This document shows, piece after piece, positions 25,116 to 35,036 of a stretch of 64,000 nt of DNA (positions within the stretch are counted from its first letter, which is position 1; every line of letters begins with the position of its first letter). The position numbers were made by a program, and so were the translations under genes. Origin of the DNA: Mangrovimicrobium sp033283325 (GTDB taxonomy: Bacteria; Pseudomonadota; Gammaproteobacteria; Pseudomonadales; Halieaceae); contig JAWMQO010000001.1 in the NCBI GenBank assembly GCA_033283325.1, positions 1,178,001-1,242,000 on the forward strand, read 5' to 3'. The notes under the pieces are model-generated. The model searched no databases, was not told the DNA's origin, and saw only the letters and a list, made by a program, of their open reading frames with translations.

Positions 25116-25424
25116 CGCTTCACTCGCGACTCCATGTTGACAATGTTCACACGTGCAGGTCTGGGCGCTGAGGTCAGTTTGCACGCGCTTTAGTGTAAAC
25201 TATCGCCCCTGCAAGCCGCTGCAAACACATTAATTTGCTGTTAAAACATGGATTTACGCTAGTCCCGGAATTGACTTTGCAGGGCTGTCGAATTATCTTG
25301 TGTCGCCGAATTTCTGGTGGCTCAGGCAGCGCGGCCCGACCACCTGTCCCGTCTTGCAAACCGAGTACCTTTTCGAAGGTCGCAAGCTCTCACGGCCGTT
25401 GGCCGACTATTGGATCAAGGAAAC
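25116..25424. other. divergent control region between pabB and the carboxylase operon
   Basis: These 309 bases carry no convincing gene. An AT-richer patch at about 25190-25260 includes GTGTAAACTATCG and TTAATTTGCTGTTAAAAC, and a TTGACT lies at 25271-25276. No -10 box with proper spacing could be assigned with confidence. It must hold the promoters for both pabB and the propionyl-CoA pathway operon. Confidence 0.5.
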
Positions 25425-27158
25425 ATGACCACAGACAGCAGCCCAGACCTGATTGCCAGCCTTGAAAATCCTTTCGCGGAAGTCGATGAACAGGAGTTTC
25501 GCGTTCCCGGCCAACTGGAAACAGAACCGGGGCTTTACGAGAACGCGCTGAAACACGGCCTGGAACTGCAACGGCGGCCCTACCAGGCAGCGGGCGTCAA
25601 GAATGTACAACGCCAGCACCTGAAAAACCGCATGACCGTCTGGGAGCGCATCCAGTTCCTGGCGGACGAAGATCCGACTGTTCTCTACCAGAACTGGGGC
25701 CCCAATCTCGACGGCGCCTCGCTGGTCACAGCGCTGATCAAGGTCAACGGGCGCGATGTGGCCATCTACGGACACGACTTCACAGTTCGCGCCGGCTCAA
25801 TGGACGCAACCAACGGCGAGAAGCTGGCGCGCCTGTTCGAGTTCGCGGCCAAGCGGCGTATTCCGCTGGTCGGCATGAACGACTCCGCCGGTGCCTACAT
25901 TCCCGCCGGCGTTGGCGGCCTCGACGGCTACGCCGATGCCTTCACTGCGCTGCGTAAAATCTCCGGCGTGGTGCCTTCGATCATGTGCATGTTCGGCTTC
26001 AATGCCGGCGGCGGTTCCTACCTGCCGCGCCAGGGTTCTTTCCTGATCCAGCCCAACGAAACCTTCTTCGGCCTTACCGGCCCGGGGGTCGTGAAATCCG
26101 TACTCGGCGAAGACGTCACCCCTGACGAACTCGGCGGACCCGGCGTACACAGCCAGAGCGGCGTGACCGACTTTGTGGTGCCGGACGAAGTGGCGGCACT
26201 GCGCAAGGTGCGCGCGCTGCTGGAATATCTGCCCAGCCACAACAGCGAACTGGCGCCCCATCGCCCGTCGTCGGACCCGATGAGCCGCAAGACCTGGGAT
26301 ATCGACATCCTGCTGAAAAAGGCCTTCAATTCGCCTACCGGTTTCAATACACCCTTCGACATCACCATCATGATCCAGCAACTCTGCGATCATGGTGATT
26401 TTCTCGAGATCCAACCCGAGCGCGCGCGCAATACCATCACCGCGCTGGGGCGCATGGGTGGCAACGTGGTGGGCTTCGTCGCCAACAACTCCTCTGTAGC
26501 CTCCGGCCAGATCGATATCGCGGCCGCCTACAAGAACGCGCGTTTCATCCGTTTCTGCAACCTCTATAACATCCCGATCATCTTCCTCGAGGACACCACC
26601 GGCTTCCTGCCGGGCAAGGAACAGGAAGCCGGCGGTATTGTCCAGGCCGGTCGCGCCATGCTCGACGCCATCGTCGACCTGCGCACCCCGCGTTTCCTGG
26701 TGCTGGTGCGCAACGCCTTCGGCGGCGCCTACGCCTCCTATAACAACTACCCCACCGGCGCGGACTTCGTCGTCGCACTCCCCACCACCCGGGTGGCGGT
26801 AATGGGTCCCGCGGGCGTGGAGTATGTGTACAAGGACGAGCTGAAGAAAATTCGCGGCTCGGTGAAAGAGCGCATCGCGAAGGAAACCGAGGCGCAAACC
26901 GCTGCCGGACTTTCTTCCAGCGAAGCGAAGGCCGCGGCTGAGCAACTGGTGGGAGCCTGGGTCAAGTCCGAAGAGGCGCTGCTGGCCCAGCGTTACGAGC
27001 GTGAGCTGATGAACCCCGATGAGGCCCTGAGCCTGGGTTCCATCTCGCAGATCGTCATGCCGTCCGACCTGCGCCACGTACTGGCGGAGCACATGGACTT
27101 CTGCCTGCGTCACTACGAGCCGGAAGCACTGCAGGGCGTGCAGCGCGAATTCCACTGA
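25425..27158 (+). CDS. acyl-CoA carboxylase carboxyltransferase subunit (propionyl-CoA type)
   Basis: This 577-residue crotonase-fold carboxyltransferase moves CO2 from biotin to an acyl-CoA. N-terminal half: DFTVRAGSMDATNGEKLARLFEFAAKRRIPLVGMNDSAGAY (about 112-152), GFNAGGGSYLPRQGSF, FFGLTGPGVVKSVLGE. C-terminal half: IDIAAAYKNARFIRFCNLYNIPIIFLEDTTGFLPGKEQE (about 363-401) and FGGAYASYNNYPTGADFVVALP. This is the PccB pattern with an N-terminal extension of about 50 residues. The ATG at 25425 has AAGGAAAC before it. Being followed by the biotin subunit, epimerase and mutase genes, it is most likely a propionyl-CoA carboxylase, though acetyl- or methylcrotonyl-CoA cannot be ruled out by sequence alone. 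Confidence 0.9.
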   Translation: MTTDSSPDLIASLENPFAEVDEQEFRVPGQLETEPGLYENALKHGLELQRRPYQAAGVKNVQRQHLKNRMTVWERIQFLADEDPTVLYQNWGPNLDGASLVTALIKVNGRDVAIYGHDFTVRAGSMDATNGEKLARLFEFAAKRRIPLVGMNDSAGAYIPAGVGGLDGYADAFTALRKISGVVPSIMCMFGFNAGGGSYLPRQGSFLIQPNETFFGLTGPGVVKSVLGEDVTPDELGGPGVHSQSGVTDFVVPDEVAALRKVRALLEYLPSHNSELAPHRPSSDPMSRKTWDIDILLKKAFNSPTGFNTPFDITIMIQQLCDHGDFLEIQPERARNTITALGRMGGNVVGFVANNSSVASGQIDIAAAYKNARFIRFCNLYNIPIIFLEDTTGFLPGKEQEAGGIVQAGRAMLDAIVDLRTPRFLVLVRNAFGGAYASYNNYPTGADFVVALPTTRVAVMGPAGVEYVYKDELKKIRGSVKERIAKETEAQTAAGLSSSEAKAAAEQLVGAWVKSEEALLAQRYERELMNPDEALSLGSISQIVMPSDLRHVLAEHMDFCLRHYEPEALQGVQREFH

Positions 27159-27193
27159 CCGGCCGCCAGAGAACTGATTTCGAGGATTGATAC

Positions 27194-30007
27194 GTGTCTA
27201 ACGAACACTACCTGAACAACTCACTGATTCACCGTGACCGTCGCCTTGGGCGTCGCCACAGCGCCTGGGTCAATCAGTTTGACTGCGCCCATATGCGCCC
27301 GCTGATCATCTGCCGCGGCCCGATCCGCAAGGAAGCCATGGACGTCTTTGCCGAAATGGGCATCGCCGACTTCGGCATCCTGCTCTCGGAAAAGGACTCC
27401 ATCGTCTACCAGAGCGCCCTGGCACCGGAACTGCGCACCCTGACCGATCCGGAGCGCATCCACCGCGTACCCGATTACACTGGCGCCAACAAGGAGGAGC
27501 GCGACCAGCGCATCCGCCAGATCATCGCCATCGCGCGGGAAAACAACTACAACTCCATCTTCGCCGGCTATGGTTTCATGGCCGAGGACGAAACCATGGT
27601 CGCCGCCATGGAAGCCGCCGGGCTGAATTTCATCGGCCCCTGTTCACGCACCGTTCACGACGCGGGCCTGAAGGACGAAGCCAAGCGCACCGCGCTGAAG
27701 TCGGGTGTGTCGGTTACTCCGGGCATCGATAATGGCACTGCCCTGACCCTGCTGAAGAAACACCCCGATGTGGCCGCACTGAAAGCGCTGGTCGCTGAAC
27801 ATGGACTCGATGTGGACGCCGCTGCACTGGATAACGGCGACATCGAGCTCGCCGACAAGGCGGACCTGGTGCTGGCCGCGTCCTACGACAAGGGCATCGA
27901 CCTCTACACCGTCGACGAGCTTTGCGAGACGCTGACTGGCGCCGTCGAGAAAATGCAGGCCGATTATCCGGAAAACCGGGTCCGCTTGAAGGCGATCTCC
28001 GGTGGCGGCGGCAAGGGTCAGCGGATTCTCGCCATCGGCGAGGCCAAACGCACCCCGGAACTGGTGCGGGAAATCCTCAACGAAGTCAAAACCACCGGTG
28101 TCGGCGACAACAAGAACGTGCTGGTGGAACTCAACATTGAAACCACCCGCCACCAGGAAATCCAGGTCATAGGCAACGGCGAATGGTGCATGACCATGGG
28201 CGGTCGCGACTGCTCCCTGCAGATGCACGAACAGAAGCTGCTGGAAGTTTCGGTCACCATCGAATCGCTGAAATCCGCCATCGAACAGGCGCAGAACAGC
28301 GGCAATGAAATCGAGGAGCGGGTACTCAGGCAGGACCTCAAGACCCTCGAAACCATGGAAGACGAAGCTGCCCGCTTCGGCGCGGCCGTGGGCCTGGATT
28401 CGGTATCGACCTTCGAGTGTATCGTCGATCGCGACAAGCACTTCTTCATGGAAATGAATACGCGTATCCAGGTGGAGCACCGGGTTACCGAACTGTGCTA
28501 CGCCCTCGAGTTTTCCAACCCGGAAAATCCCGAGGAGAATTTCATAGTCGAATCCCTGGTCGAGGCGATGGTGCTGCTGGCAGCACACGGGCCGAAGCTG
28601 CCGAAGCCGACCCGCATCCTGCGGCACGATGATTCGGTGGAAGCCCGCCTCAACGCCACCAACCAGGCGCTGCAGCCCAGCGCCGGCGGCGTGATCGAAT
28701 TCTGGTCCGACGCCAGCGACGGTGAGATCCGCGACGACCAGGGCATCAGCCTGCACAACCCGGACACTGACGTGTTCATGAAGTACACCCTGGCGGGCGC
28801 CTACGATTCCAATATCGCCCTCCTGCTGACGGTGGGGGACTCCCGTCTCGACACCTACGAGCGGATGGCGGAAGTGATCCGGCGCACCACCATGCGCGGC
28901 AAGGACCTGGCCACCAACCTGGAATTCCACTACGGCCTGGTCAACTGGTTCATCGGCCAGAACATCAACGCACGCCCGACCACCCGCTTTATCGTTCCCT
29001 ACCTGACGGCGGTGGGTGAACTGAAGCGCGAGGCCAGCAACATCGACCTCGACTACGCCTGGGGCAAGGTTTGCGCGGTCGCCCTCGCGGCAGAAGGGGA
29101 GGCCGGTGCCGGCGCCCTGCGCAAGACCCTGGAGCGCAAGCAGACCCTGCTGCTTCGCCCACTGCAGAAACTGCTGGCCCAGGCCCACACCTTCAGTGGC
29201 TGGCTCAGCGTCAATCGCGACAGCTATACGGTGATCGACGGTCGCATCAGCTGGAACGAAAACCCGGTAGAACTGCTGTCGGACACCTACCACTTCCTGA
29301 ACATGGACTACGTCCACGGCGCACCCGCAGCGAGCATGATCTGGGACCACGACAACGAGGTTCTGCAGGCAGCCCTGGATTTCTACAACCAGCTGAACAA
29401 CCGCCTGAAGGCCGGCGACTGGATAGAACTGCAATCGCTGCTGGCCGTGGAGGAAGCCCCGGAAGGCTTCTCTGCCGAACTCTGGGCCCAGGTACGGGCA
29501 AGTCACAAGGGCTACCAGGCAGGCACGGACATTCTCGCGGTCCTGCCCAGCATCGCCGAGGCCACCAGCTACTACGAACTGACGGTGAACGACGATCTCA
29601 CCATTCACATTCCCGAGCGCCTGCTCGACAGCGACCACCAGTCGGCCATGGCCAAGGTGCTGGCGCCGCCGCCGGTGGCCAAGTCCGATGAAATCGTCGC
29701 GGCCAGTGGCGGCATGTTCTACGCGCGGGAAACCCCGCAACACGAAGTCTACGTGAACAAGGGCGACCACTTCGAAGCGGGCGACCCGCTGTTCATCATC
29801 GAAGTGATGAAGATGTTCAACAAGGTCTATGCGCCATTTGCCGGCACCGTCGACGAGGTACTTGTCGATACCGACGGTCTTATCGTGAGCAAGGGCCAGC
29901 CGATCTTCAAGGTGACCCCGGACGAGAAAATTATTGTAGAGACGCCCGAGGAGATCGCGCAGCGTCAACGCGCCGCCACCGATACCTTCCTGGCGCAGGT
30001 CACCTGA
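27194..30007 (+). CDS. fused biotin carboxylase / biotin carboxyl carrier subunit, divergent type
   Basis: This 937-residue subunit carboxylates its own biotin with ATP and bicarbonate for the preceding transferase. The ATP-grasp core shows FAGYGFMAEDETMV and FIGPCSRTVHDAG, the glycine loop AISGGGGKGQRI (about 270-281) and the catalytic FMEMNTRIQVEHRVTE (about 418-433). The biotin domain is C-terminal, with EVMKM and the biotinyl lysine at about 873. It is unusual in several ways: ordinary PccA/AccC begin near the ANRGEIA motif, whereas here the equivalent is CRGPIRKEAM after a 35-residue leader; about 80 extra residues precede the glycine loop; and about 270 residues of unrecognised sequence separate the carboxylase from the carrier domain. 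Confidence 0.88.
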   Translation: MSNEHYLNNSLIHRDRRLGRRHSAWVNQFDCAHMRPLIICRGPIRKEAMDVFAEMGIADFGILLSEKDSIVYQSALAPELRTLTDPERIHRVPDYTGANKEERDQRIRQIIAIARENNYNSIFAGYGFMAEDETMVAAMEAAGLNFIGPCSRTVHDAGLKDEAKRTALKSGVSVTPGIDNGTALTLLKKHPDVAALKALVAEHGLDVDAAALDNGDIELADKADLVLAASYDKGIDLYTVDELCETLTGAVEKMQADYPENRVRLKAISGGGGKGQRILAIGEAKRTPELVREILNEVKTTGVGDNKNVLVELNIETTRHQEIQVIGNGEWCMTMGGRDCSLQMHEQKLLEVSVTIESLKSAIEQAQNSGNEIEERVLRQDLKTLETMEDEAARFGAAVGLDSVSTFECIVDRDKHFFMEMNTRIQVEHRVTELCYALEFSNPENPEENFIVESLVEAMVLLAAHGPKLPKPTRILRHDDSVEARLNATNQALQPSAGGVIEFWSDASDGEIRDDQGISLHNPDTDVFMKYTLAGAYDSNIALLLTVGDSRLDTYERMAEVIRRTTMRGKDLATNLEFHYGLVNWFIGQNINARPTTRFIVPYLTAVGELKREASNIDLDYAWGKVCAVALAAEGEAGAGALRKTLERKQTLLLRPLQKLLAQAHTFSGWLSVNRDSYTVIDGRISWNENPVELLSDTYHFLNMDYVHGAPAASMIWDHDNEVLQAALDFYNQLNNRLKAGDWIELQSLLAVEEAPEGFSAELWAQVRASHKGYQAGTDILAVLPSIAEATSYYELTVNDDLTIHIPERLLDSDHQSAMAKVLAPPPVAKSDEIVAASGGMFYARETPQHEVYVNKGDHFEAGDPLFIIEVMKMFNKVYAPFAGTVDEVLVDTDGLIVSKGQPIFKVTPDEKIIVETPEEIAQRQRAATDTFLAQVT

Positions 30008-30018
30008 GGAGATAGCCG

Positions 30019-30429
30019 ATGATTACCGCACTGGACCACATTGCAATCGCCGTTCCGGATCTGGAGAAGGCCATCGCCCGCTTCATGGAAGATTTCGGCC
30101 TCGAATTCAAGGGTACGGAAGACGTCGAAGCGGCGAAGACATCCACCGCGTTTTTTCCCGTTCCGCCGACCCAGATCGAACTGGTGCATCCGCTGAACGG
30201 CGAGGGACCGATTGCCAAGTACCTGGAGAAGAAGCCCGGCGGGCTGCATCACATCTGTTTCCGCTCGGATAACATCGAGGAAGATGTGGAGCGGCTCAAA
30301 GCCAAGGGCTACCAGTTCCTCAGTGACGCGCCGAGCCCGGGGGCCCACGGTTGCCAGGTTATTTTTATTCACCCGAAATGCTGCGACGGGGTACTGGTTG
30401 AGATCAACCAGCCCGGCGACGAGCATTGA
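30019..30429 (+). CDS. mce: methylmalonyl-CoA epimerase
   Basis: This 136-residue glyoxalase-fold enzyme interconverts the (S) and (R) forms of methylmalonyl-CoA between carboxylase and mutase. It has the opening LDHIAIAVPDLEKAI with metal-ligand His near 7, PPTQIELVHPL (about 51-61), KKPGGLHHICFRSDNIEED (about 71-89) and the terminal GVLVEINQP with the metal/catalytic Glu. AGGAGAT precedes the start, 11 bases after the carboxylase gene. A 25-bp REP-like palindrome separates it from the mutase gene. Confidence 0.95.
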   Translation: MITALDHIAIAVPDLEKAIARFMEDFGLEFKGTEDVEAAKTSTAFFPVPPTQIELVHPLNGEGPIAKYLEKKPGGLHHICFRSDNIEEDVERLKAKGYQFLSDAPSPGAHGCQVIFIHPKCCDGVLVEINQPGDEH

Positions 30430-30438
30430 GGCGGCGAC

Positions 30439-30523
30439 GGAAAAGGGGTCAGAGCCCTTTTTCACCGAACCGGTGTCCGAATACGAATAGGCGAGATTGA
30501 AAAAGGGCTCTGACCCCTTTTCC
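30439..30523. repeat. REP-like palindrome with the GGGGTCAGAGCCC arm
   Basis: Two 25-bp arms, 30439-30463 and 30499-30523, are perfectly complementary and enclose a 35-nt loop. The arm core AAAAGGGGTCAGAGCCC is a motif I recognise as dispersed in many gammaproteobacterial genomes and commonly linked to REP-associated tyrosine transposases. It lies between mce and mcm within one transcription unit, so it will be transcribed as a strong hairpin. Confidence 0.85.
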
Positions 30524-30558
30524 AAACTCAACAGACAAAGCAGCGCAGAGATCCCACC

Positions 30559-32718
<2,160 letters not shown>

Positions 32719-32762
32719 TTTTTGGCGGGTGCGTGTGCGGTTCTTTCGGGGCCGCGCTGCGC

Positions 32763-32866
32763 CGCCTGAAACAGGCTTTACGGAAACGCCAAAAAGCGTA
32801 CATCCATGTACAGGCTCGGCGGCGAACGTCCTGTTCGCCGACGTTCCGTAAAGCCTGTTTCAGGCG
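32763..32866 (+). repeat. structured intergenic element 3 (68-nt conserved core on a private stem)
   Basis: Outer arms 32763-32785 and 32844-32866 are perfectly complementary over 23 bp; the outer 18 bp on each side are not shared with the sister copy. The conserved core is 32781-32848. Inside it two further hairpins form: GTACAT-CC-ATGTAC at 32798-32811, and CGGCGAAC-GTCCT-GTTCGCCG at 32820-32840. The core is 64/68 identical to 33001-33068 read on the minus strand. It begins 45 bp after the mcm stop. No T-tract follows, so it is not a standard terminator. Confidence 0.93.
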
Positions 32867-32973
32867 TCACATCGCTCCGTGCCGAAGCAAGCCTCGCCAC
32901 ATTCTAATGCGCCTTGATCAGTATTTTCTCGGCGTCCTCAGGTGCATTCTGGCCGTCGATTGGCTCAGGCCCA

Positions 32974-33095
32974 GCATCCTGTCCCTCATATACCCCTGGA
33001 CGGAACGTCGGCGACCTGGACGGTCGCCGCCGAGCCTGTACATGGATGTACGCTTTTTGGCGGTTCCGGGAAGGGGTATATGAGGGACAGGATGC
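32974..33095 (-). repeat. structured intergenic element 4 (second copy, inverted, different stem)
   Basis: Outer arms 32974-32997 and 33072-33095 are perfectly complementary over 24 bp (GCATCCTGTCCCTCATATAC and on). They bear no resemblance to the arms of element 3. The core, 33001-33068, is the inverted near-copy of 32781-32848. Its inner hairpin reads CGGCGACC-GTCCA-GGTCGCCG on the minus strand, so an A:T pair of element 3 is replaced by C:G, a compensatory change. It ends 69 bp before the meaB start. The 107-bp spacer 32867-32973 has no gene and no motif I recognise. Confidence 0.93.
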
Positions 33096-33164
33096 GGCTT
33101 AGAATGGTTCAGTCGCGAACCTAAACGCACTTTATAACTCGGTCCAACAATCAAGAACAAACCA

Positions 33165-34124
33165 ATGCAAGCATTCGATCTGGAAAAGCTCCTCAGCGGT
33201 AACCGCCGCGCCCTGGCCAAGGCCATCACCCTGGTCGAGAGCAAGCTGCCGACCCACCGTGAGCAGGCCCAGCAGATCCTCGAACAGGTCCTGCCCCACA
33301 GCGGCAACAGCGTGCGCATCGGCATCACCGGCGTGCCCGGCGTTGGCAAATCCACCTTTATCGAAGCCTTCGGCCTCTACCTCATCGGCCAGGGCAAGAA
33401 AGTCGCCGTACTGGCCGTCGACCCCAGTTCACCCATCGCCGGAGGATCTATCCTCGGCGACAAAACCCGAATGGAAGAGCTTTCCCGCGCCGAACATGCA
33501 TTCATCAGGCCCTCGCCCTCCGAAGGCGCCCTGGGAGGCGTCGCGCAGAAGACCCGGGAAACCATGCTGCTGTGCGAGGCTGCCGGTTACGACGTTATCC
33601 TGGTCGAAACCGTGGGAGTAGGGCAGAGCGAATACCAGGTCGCCGGGATGGTGGATTTCTTCATGGTGCTGATGCTGCCCGGCGGCGGCGATGAACTGCA
33701 GGGCATCAAGAAAGGCATCATGGAACTGGCTGACGCCCTGGTGATCAACAAGGCGGATGGCGACAGTGAGCGCCTGGCACAATTGACCCGCCAGCAGTAC
33801 ACCAGCGCCATGAACCTGCTGCGCCACACCAGCTTCTGGACGCCGCGGGTGATGACCTGCTCGGCGTTGAAAAATATCAATATCGACGCGGTCTGGGGCA
33901 TGCTGGTCGACTACTGCAGCCAATCGAAGCAGGAAGGCGCCTTCGAATCCAAGCGAGCACAGCAGAACCGCGACTGGATGCATCACCTGGTGCAGGAGAT
34001 GCTGATGATGAAGCTGCACCAGAACACCAGCGTACGGAAGATGCTACCTGCACTGGAGCGCGACGTTGCGCAGGGCCAGACCACCGCGTATGCTGCTGCC
34101 AAACAGGTCATAGACGCCCTGTAG
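33165..34124 (+). CDS. meaB: methylmalonyl-CoA mutase-associated G-protein chaperone (MeaB/ArgK)
   Basis: This 319-residue G3E-class GTPase loads and protects the adenosylcobalamin of methylmalonyl-CoA mutase. It has Walker A GVPGVGKST (about 56-64), VLAVDPSSPIAGGSILGDKTRM (about 85-106), RPSPSEGALGGVAQKT (about 115-130), the switch segment ETVGVGQSE and base-recognition NKAD (about 200-203). It is on the mcm strand but separated from it by 446 bp filled with two structured repeats, so it may have its own promoter near 33096-33164. Its stop codon lies inside a REP sequence. Confidence 0.95.
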   Translation: MQAFDLEKLLSGNRRALAKAITLVESKLPTHREQAQQILEQVLPHSGNSVRIGITGVPGVGKSTFIEAFGLYLIGQGKKVAVLAVDPSSPIAGGSILGDKTRMEELSRAEHAFIRPSPSEGALGGVAQKTRETMLLCEAAGYDVILVETVGVGQSEYQVAGMVDFFMVLMLPGGGDELQGIKKGIMELADALVINKADGDSERLAQLTRQQYTSAMNLLRHTSFWTPRVMTCSALKNINIDAVWGMLVDYCSQSKQEGAFESKRAQQNRDWMHHLVQEMLMMKLHQNTSVRKMLPALERDVAQGQTTAYAAAKQVIDAL

Positions 34125-34147
34125 GAGCCCACTGCGTGGGCGATTCC
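34121..34147 (+). repeat. single REP element overlapping the meaB stop codon
   Basis: GTAGGAGCCCACTGCGTGGG followed by CGATTCC matches the Pseudomonas-type REP pattern (GTAGGAGC head, small CCCAC-TGC-GTGGG palindrome, GCGATT-like tail). The TAG of meaB is the TAG of the REP head. A related pair of REPs occurs at 46712-46770. Confidence 0.8.
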
Positions 34148-34164
34148 TTCCCGAAAGGGGAGAA

Positions 34165-34512
34165 ATGGACCCCGGTCGCAAGCCCATGCGCTTCTACCCG
34201 CTTGAGAAACTCATCAACCTGCACGATGGCTACACCGGCCATTTCAGGATCGACCACCGGCAGCTACTGCTGTTTCAGCGCGAAGGCGAACGCCACCTGA
34301 TCGAAGCGACCTGCCCGCACCGGGCCCATCCACTTGACCAGGCATCCCTGGAACGGGATACCATCCAATGCCCCCTGCATCACTACCGCTTCTCCTTACG
34401 CGACGGCGGACTCATCCAGGCAAGCGAAGAGCCCTGCAGGAACCTGAAGGTCTACGAACTGCTATACGAGGGCAATGAAGTGGGCGTCATGCTCGACGAC
34501 GGGACAGGCTGA
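34165..34512 (+). CDS. small Rieske-type [2Fe-2S] protein
   Basis: This 115-residue protein is almost entirely a Rieske domain, with Cys50-Pro-His52 and Cys69-Pro-Leu-His72 (CPHRAHPLDQA...CPLHHYRF). The start lies 40 bp after meaB with AAAGGGGAG before the ATG. Stand-alone Rieske ferredoxins donate electrons to oxygenases or nitrite-reductase-type enzymes. No such enzyme is adjacent, though a Rieske oxygenase lies far upstream at 7581-8570. It could be the last gene of the propionyl-CoA operon by position only. Confidence 0.88.
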   Translation: MDPGRKPMRFYPLEKLINLHDGYTGHFRIDHRQLLLFQREGERHLIEATCPHRAHPLDQASLERDTIQCPLHHYRFSLRDGGLIQASEEPCRNLKVYELLYEGNEVGVMLDDGTG

Positions 34513-34547
34513 CTCGCTGCCCGGGTGTGGCCACAGGCCCGCCCCGA

Positions 34548-35036
34548 TCAAACGGAGAGCGCGCGCAGGTCCGGGTCTTCCTCGCTGTAGCGCCAGAGAT
34601 TCTCGAACAGGTCAAGGTGCTGCTCCGCGGCCGGGCGGGCATCGGTCTCGCAAAAAGCTTTGTCCAGCGAGCCCGCGGGCTTGAACAGCACGGTATCGCG
34701 GTCACAGATCATGACCGTCTCATCCTTCCACTCGGGGTGTTCACGCAGGCGGCGGATATGTACGCGGCTCGGCATTCGCCGCGCGAGGTTGAGCAGGCGG
34801 TGGCCGCGACCGACCAGCGCGGCCGCGCTCTTGATCAGAATTCGCACCTCGCTCTGGGCGCTTTCACGCAGGAGTTTGCGCAGGGCATCGTCCAGTGCTT
34901 CGGTGTCGAAGGCGGCGCTTTCCAGTTCCGGGCTCAGTATGGCGACATAGCGGCGTGCGGCGCTGCAAAGCTCGGCGGCCACTTCGTCGAAGGGGTGGGG
35001 GTAGTCGACAGCCTTCAGCGTGTTTTCAGTCTGCAT
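34548..35036 (-). CDS. conserved hypothetical protein beside the ribosomal oxygenase
   Basis: A 162-residue acidic soluble protein with no recognised catalytic motif. The pattern RRYVAILSPELESAAFDTEALDDALRKLL followed by VRILIKSAAALVGRGHRLLNLARRMPSRVHIR suggests a phospholipase-D-like alpha/beta fold without its HKD motif. The end of the upstream roxA gene overlaps its start by 11 bases, so the two are translationally coupled. A protein of this type occupies the same place next to purB and the cupin gene in Pseudomonas, as I recall. Function unknown. Confidence 0.75.
   Translation of the reverse strand: MQTENTLKAVDYPHPFDEVAAELCSAARRYVAILSPELESAAFDTEALDDALRKLLRESAQSEVRILIKSAAALVGRGHRLLNLARRMPSRVHIRRLREHPEWKDETVMICDRDTVLFKPAGSLDKAFCETDARPAAEQHLDLFENLWRYSEEDPDLRALSV

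Noticed and set aside
25797..29968. Long minus-strand open frames opposite the carboxylase genes
   Set aside because: They are antisense shadows produced by high-GC codon use; the plus strand encodes unambiguous enzymes with intact motifs.
30439..30523. CRISPR repeat pair
   Set aside because: Only one inverted pair with no regularly spaced direct copies, and no cas genes anywhere in the window.
32763..33095. The large hairpins after mcm as rho-independent terminators
   Set aside because: Neither is followed by a T-tract, and the conserved, covarying core is not explained by a terminator.
32733..33355. Several short open frames across the mcm-meaB gap
   Set aside because: They run through the inverted repeats, mirror each other as translations of the same element, and have no ribosome binding sites.
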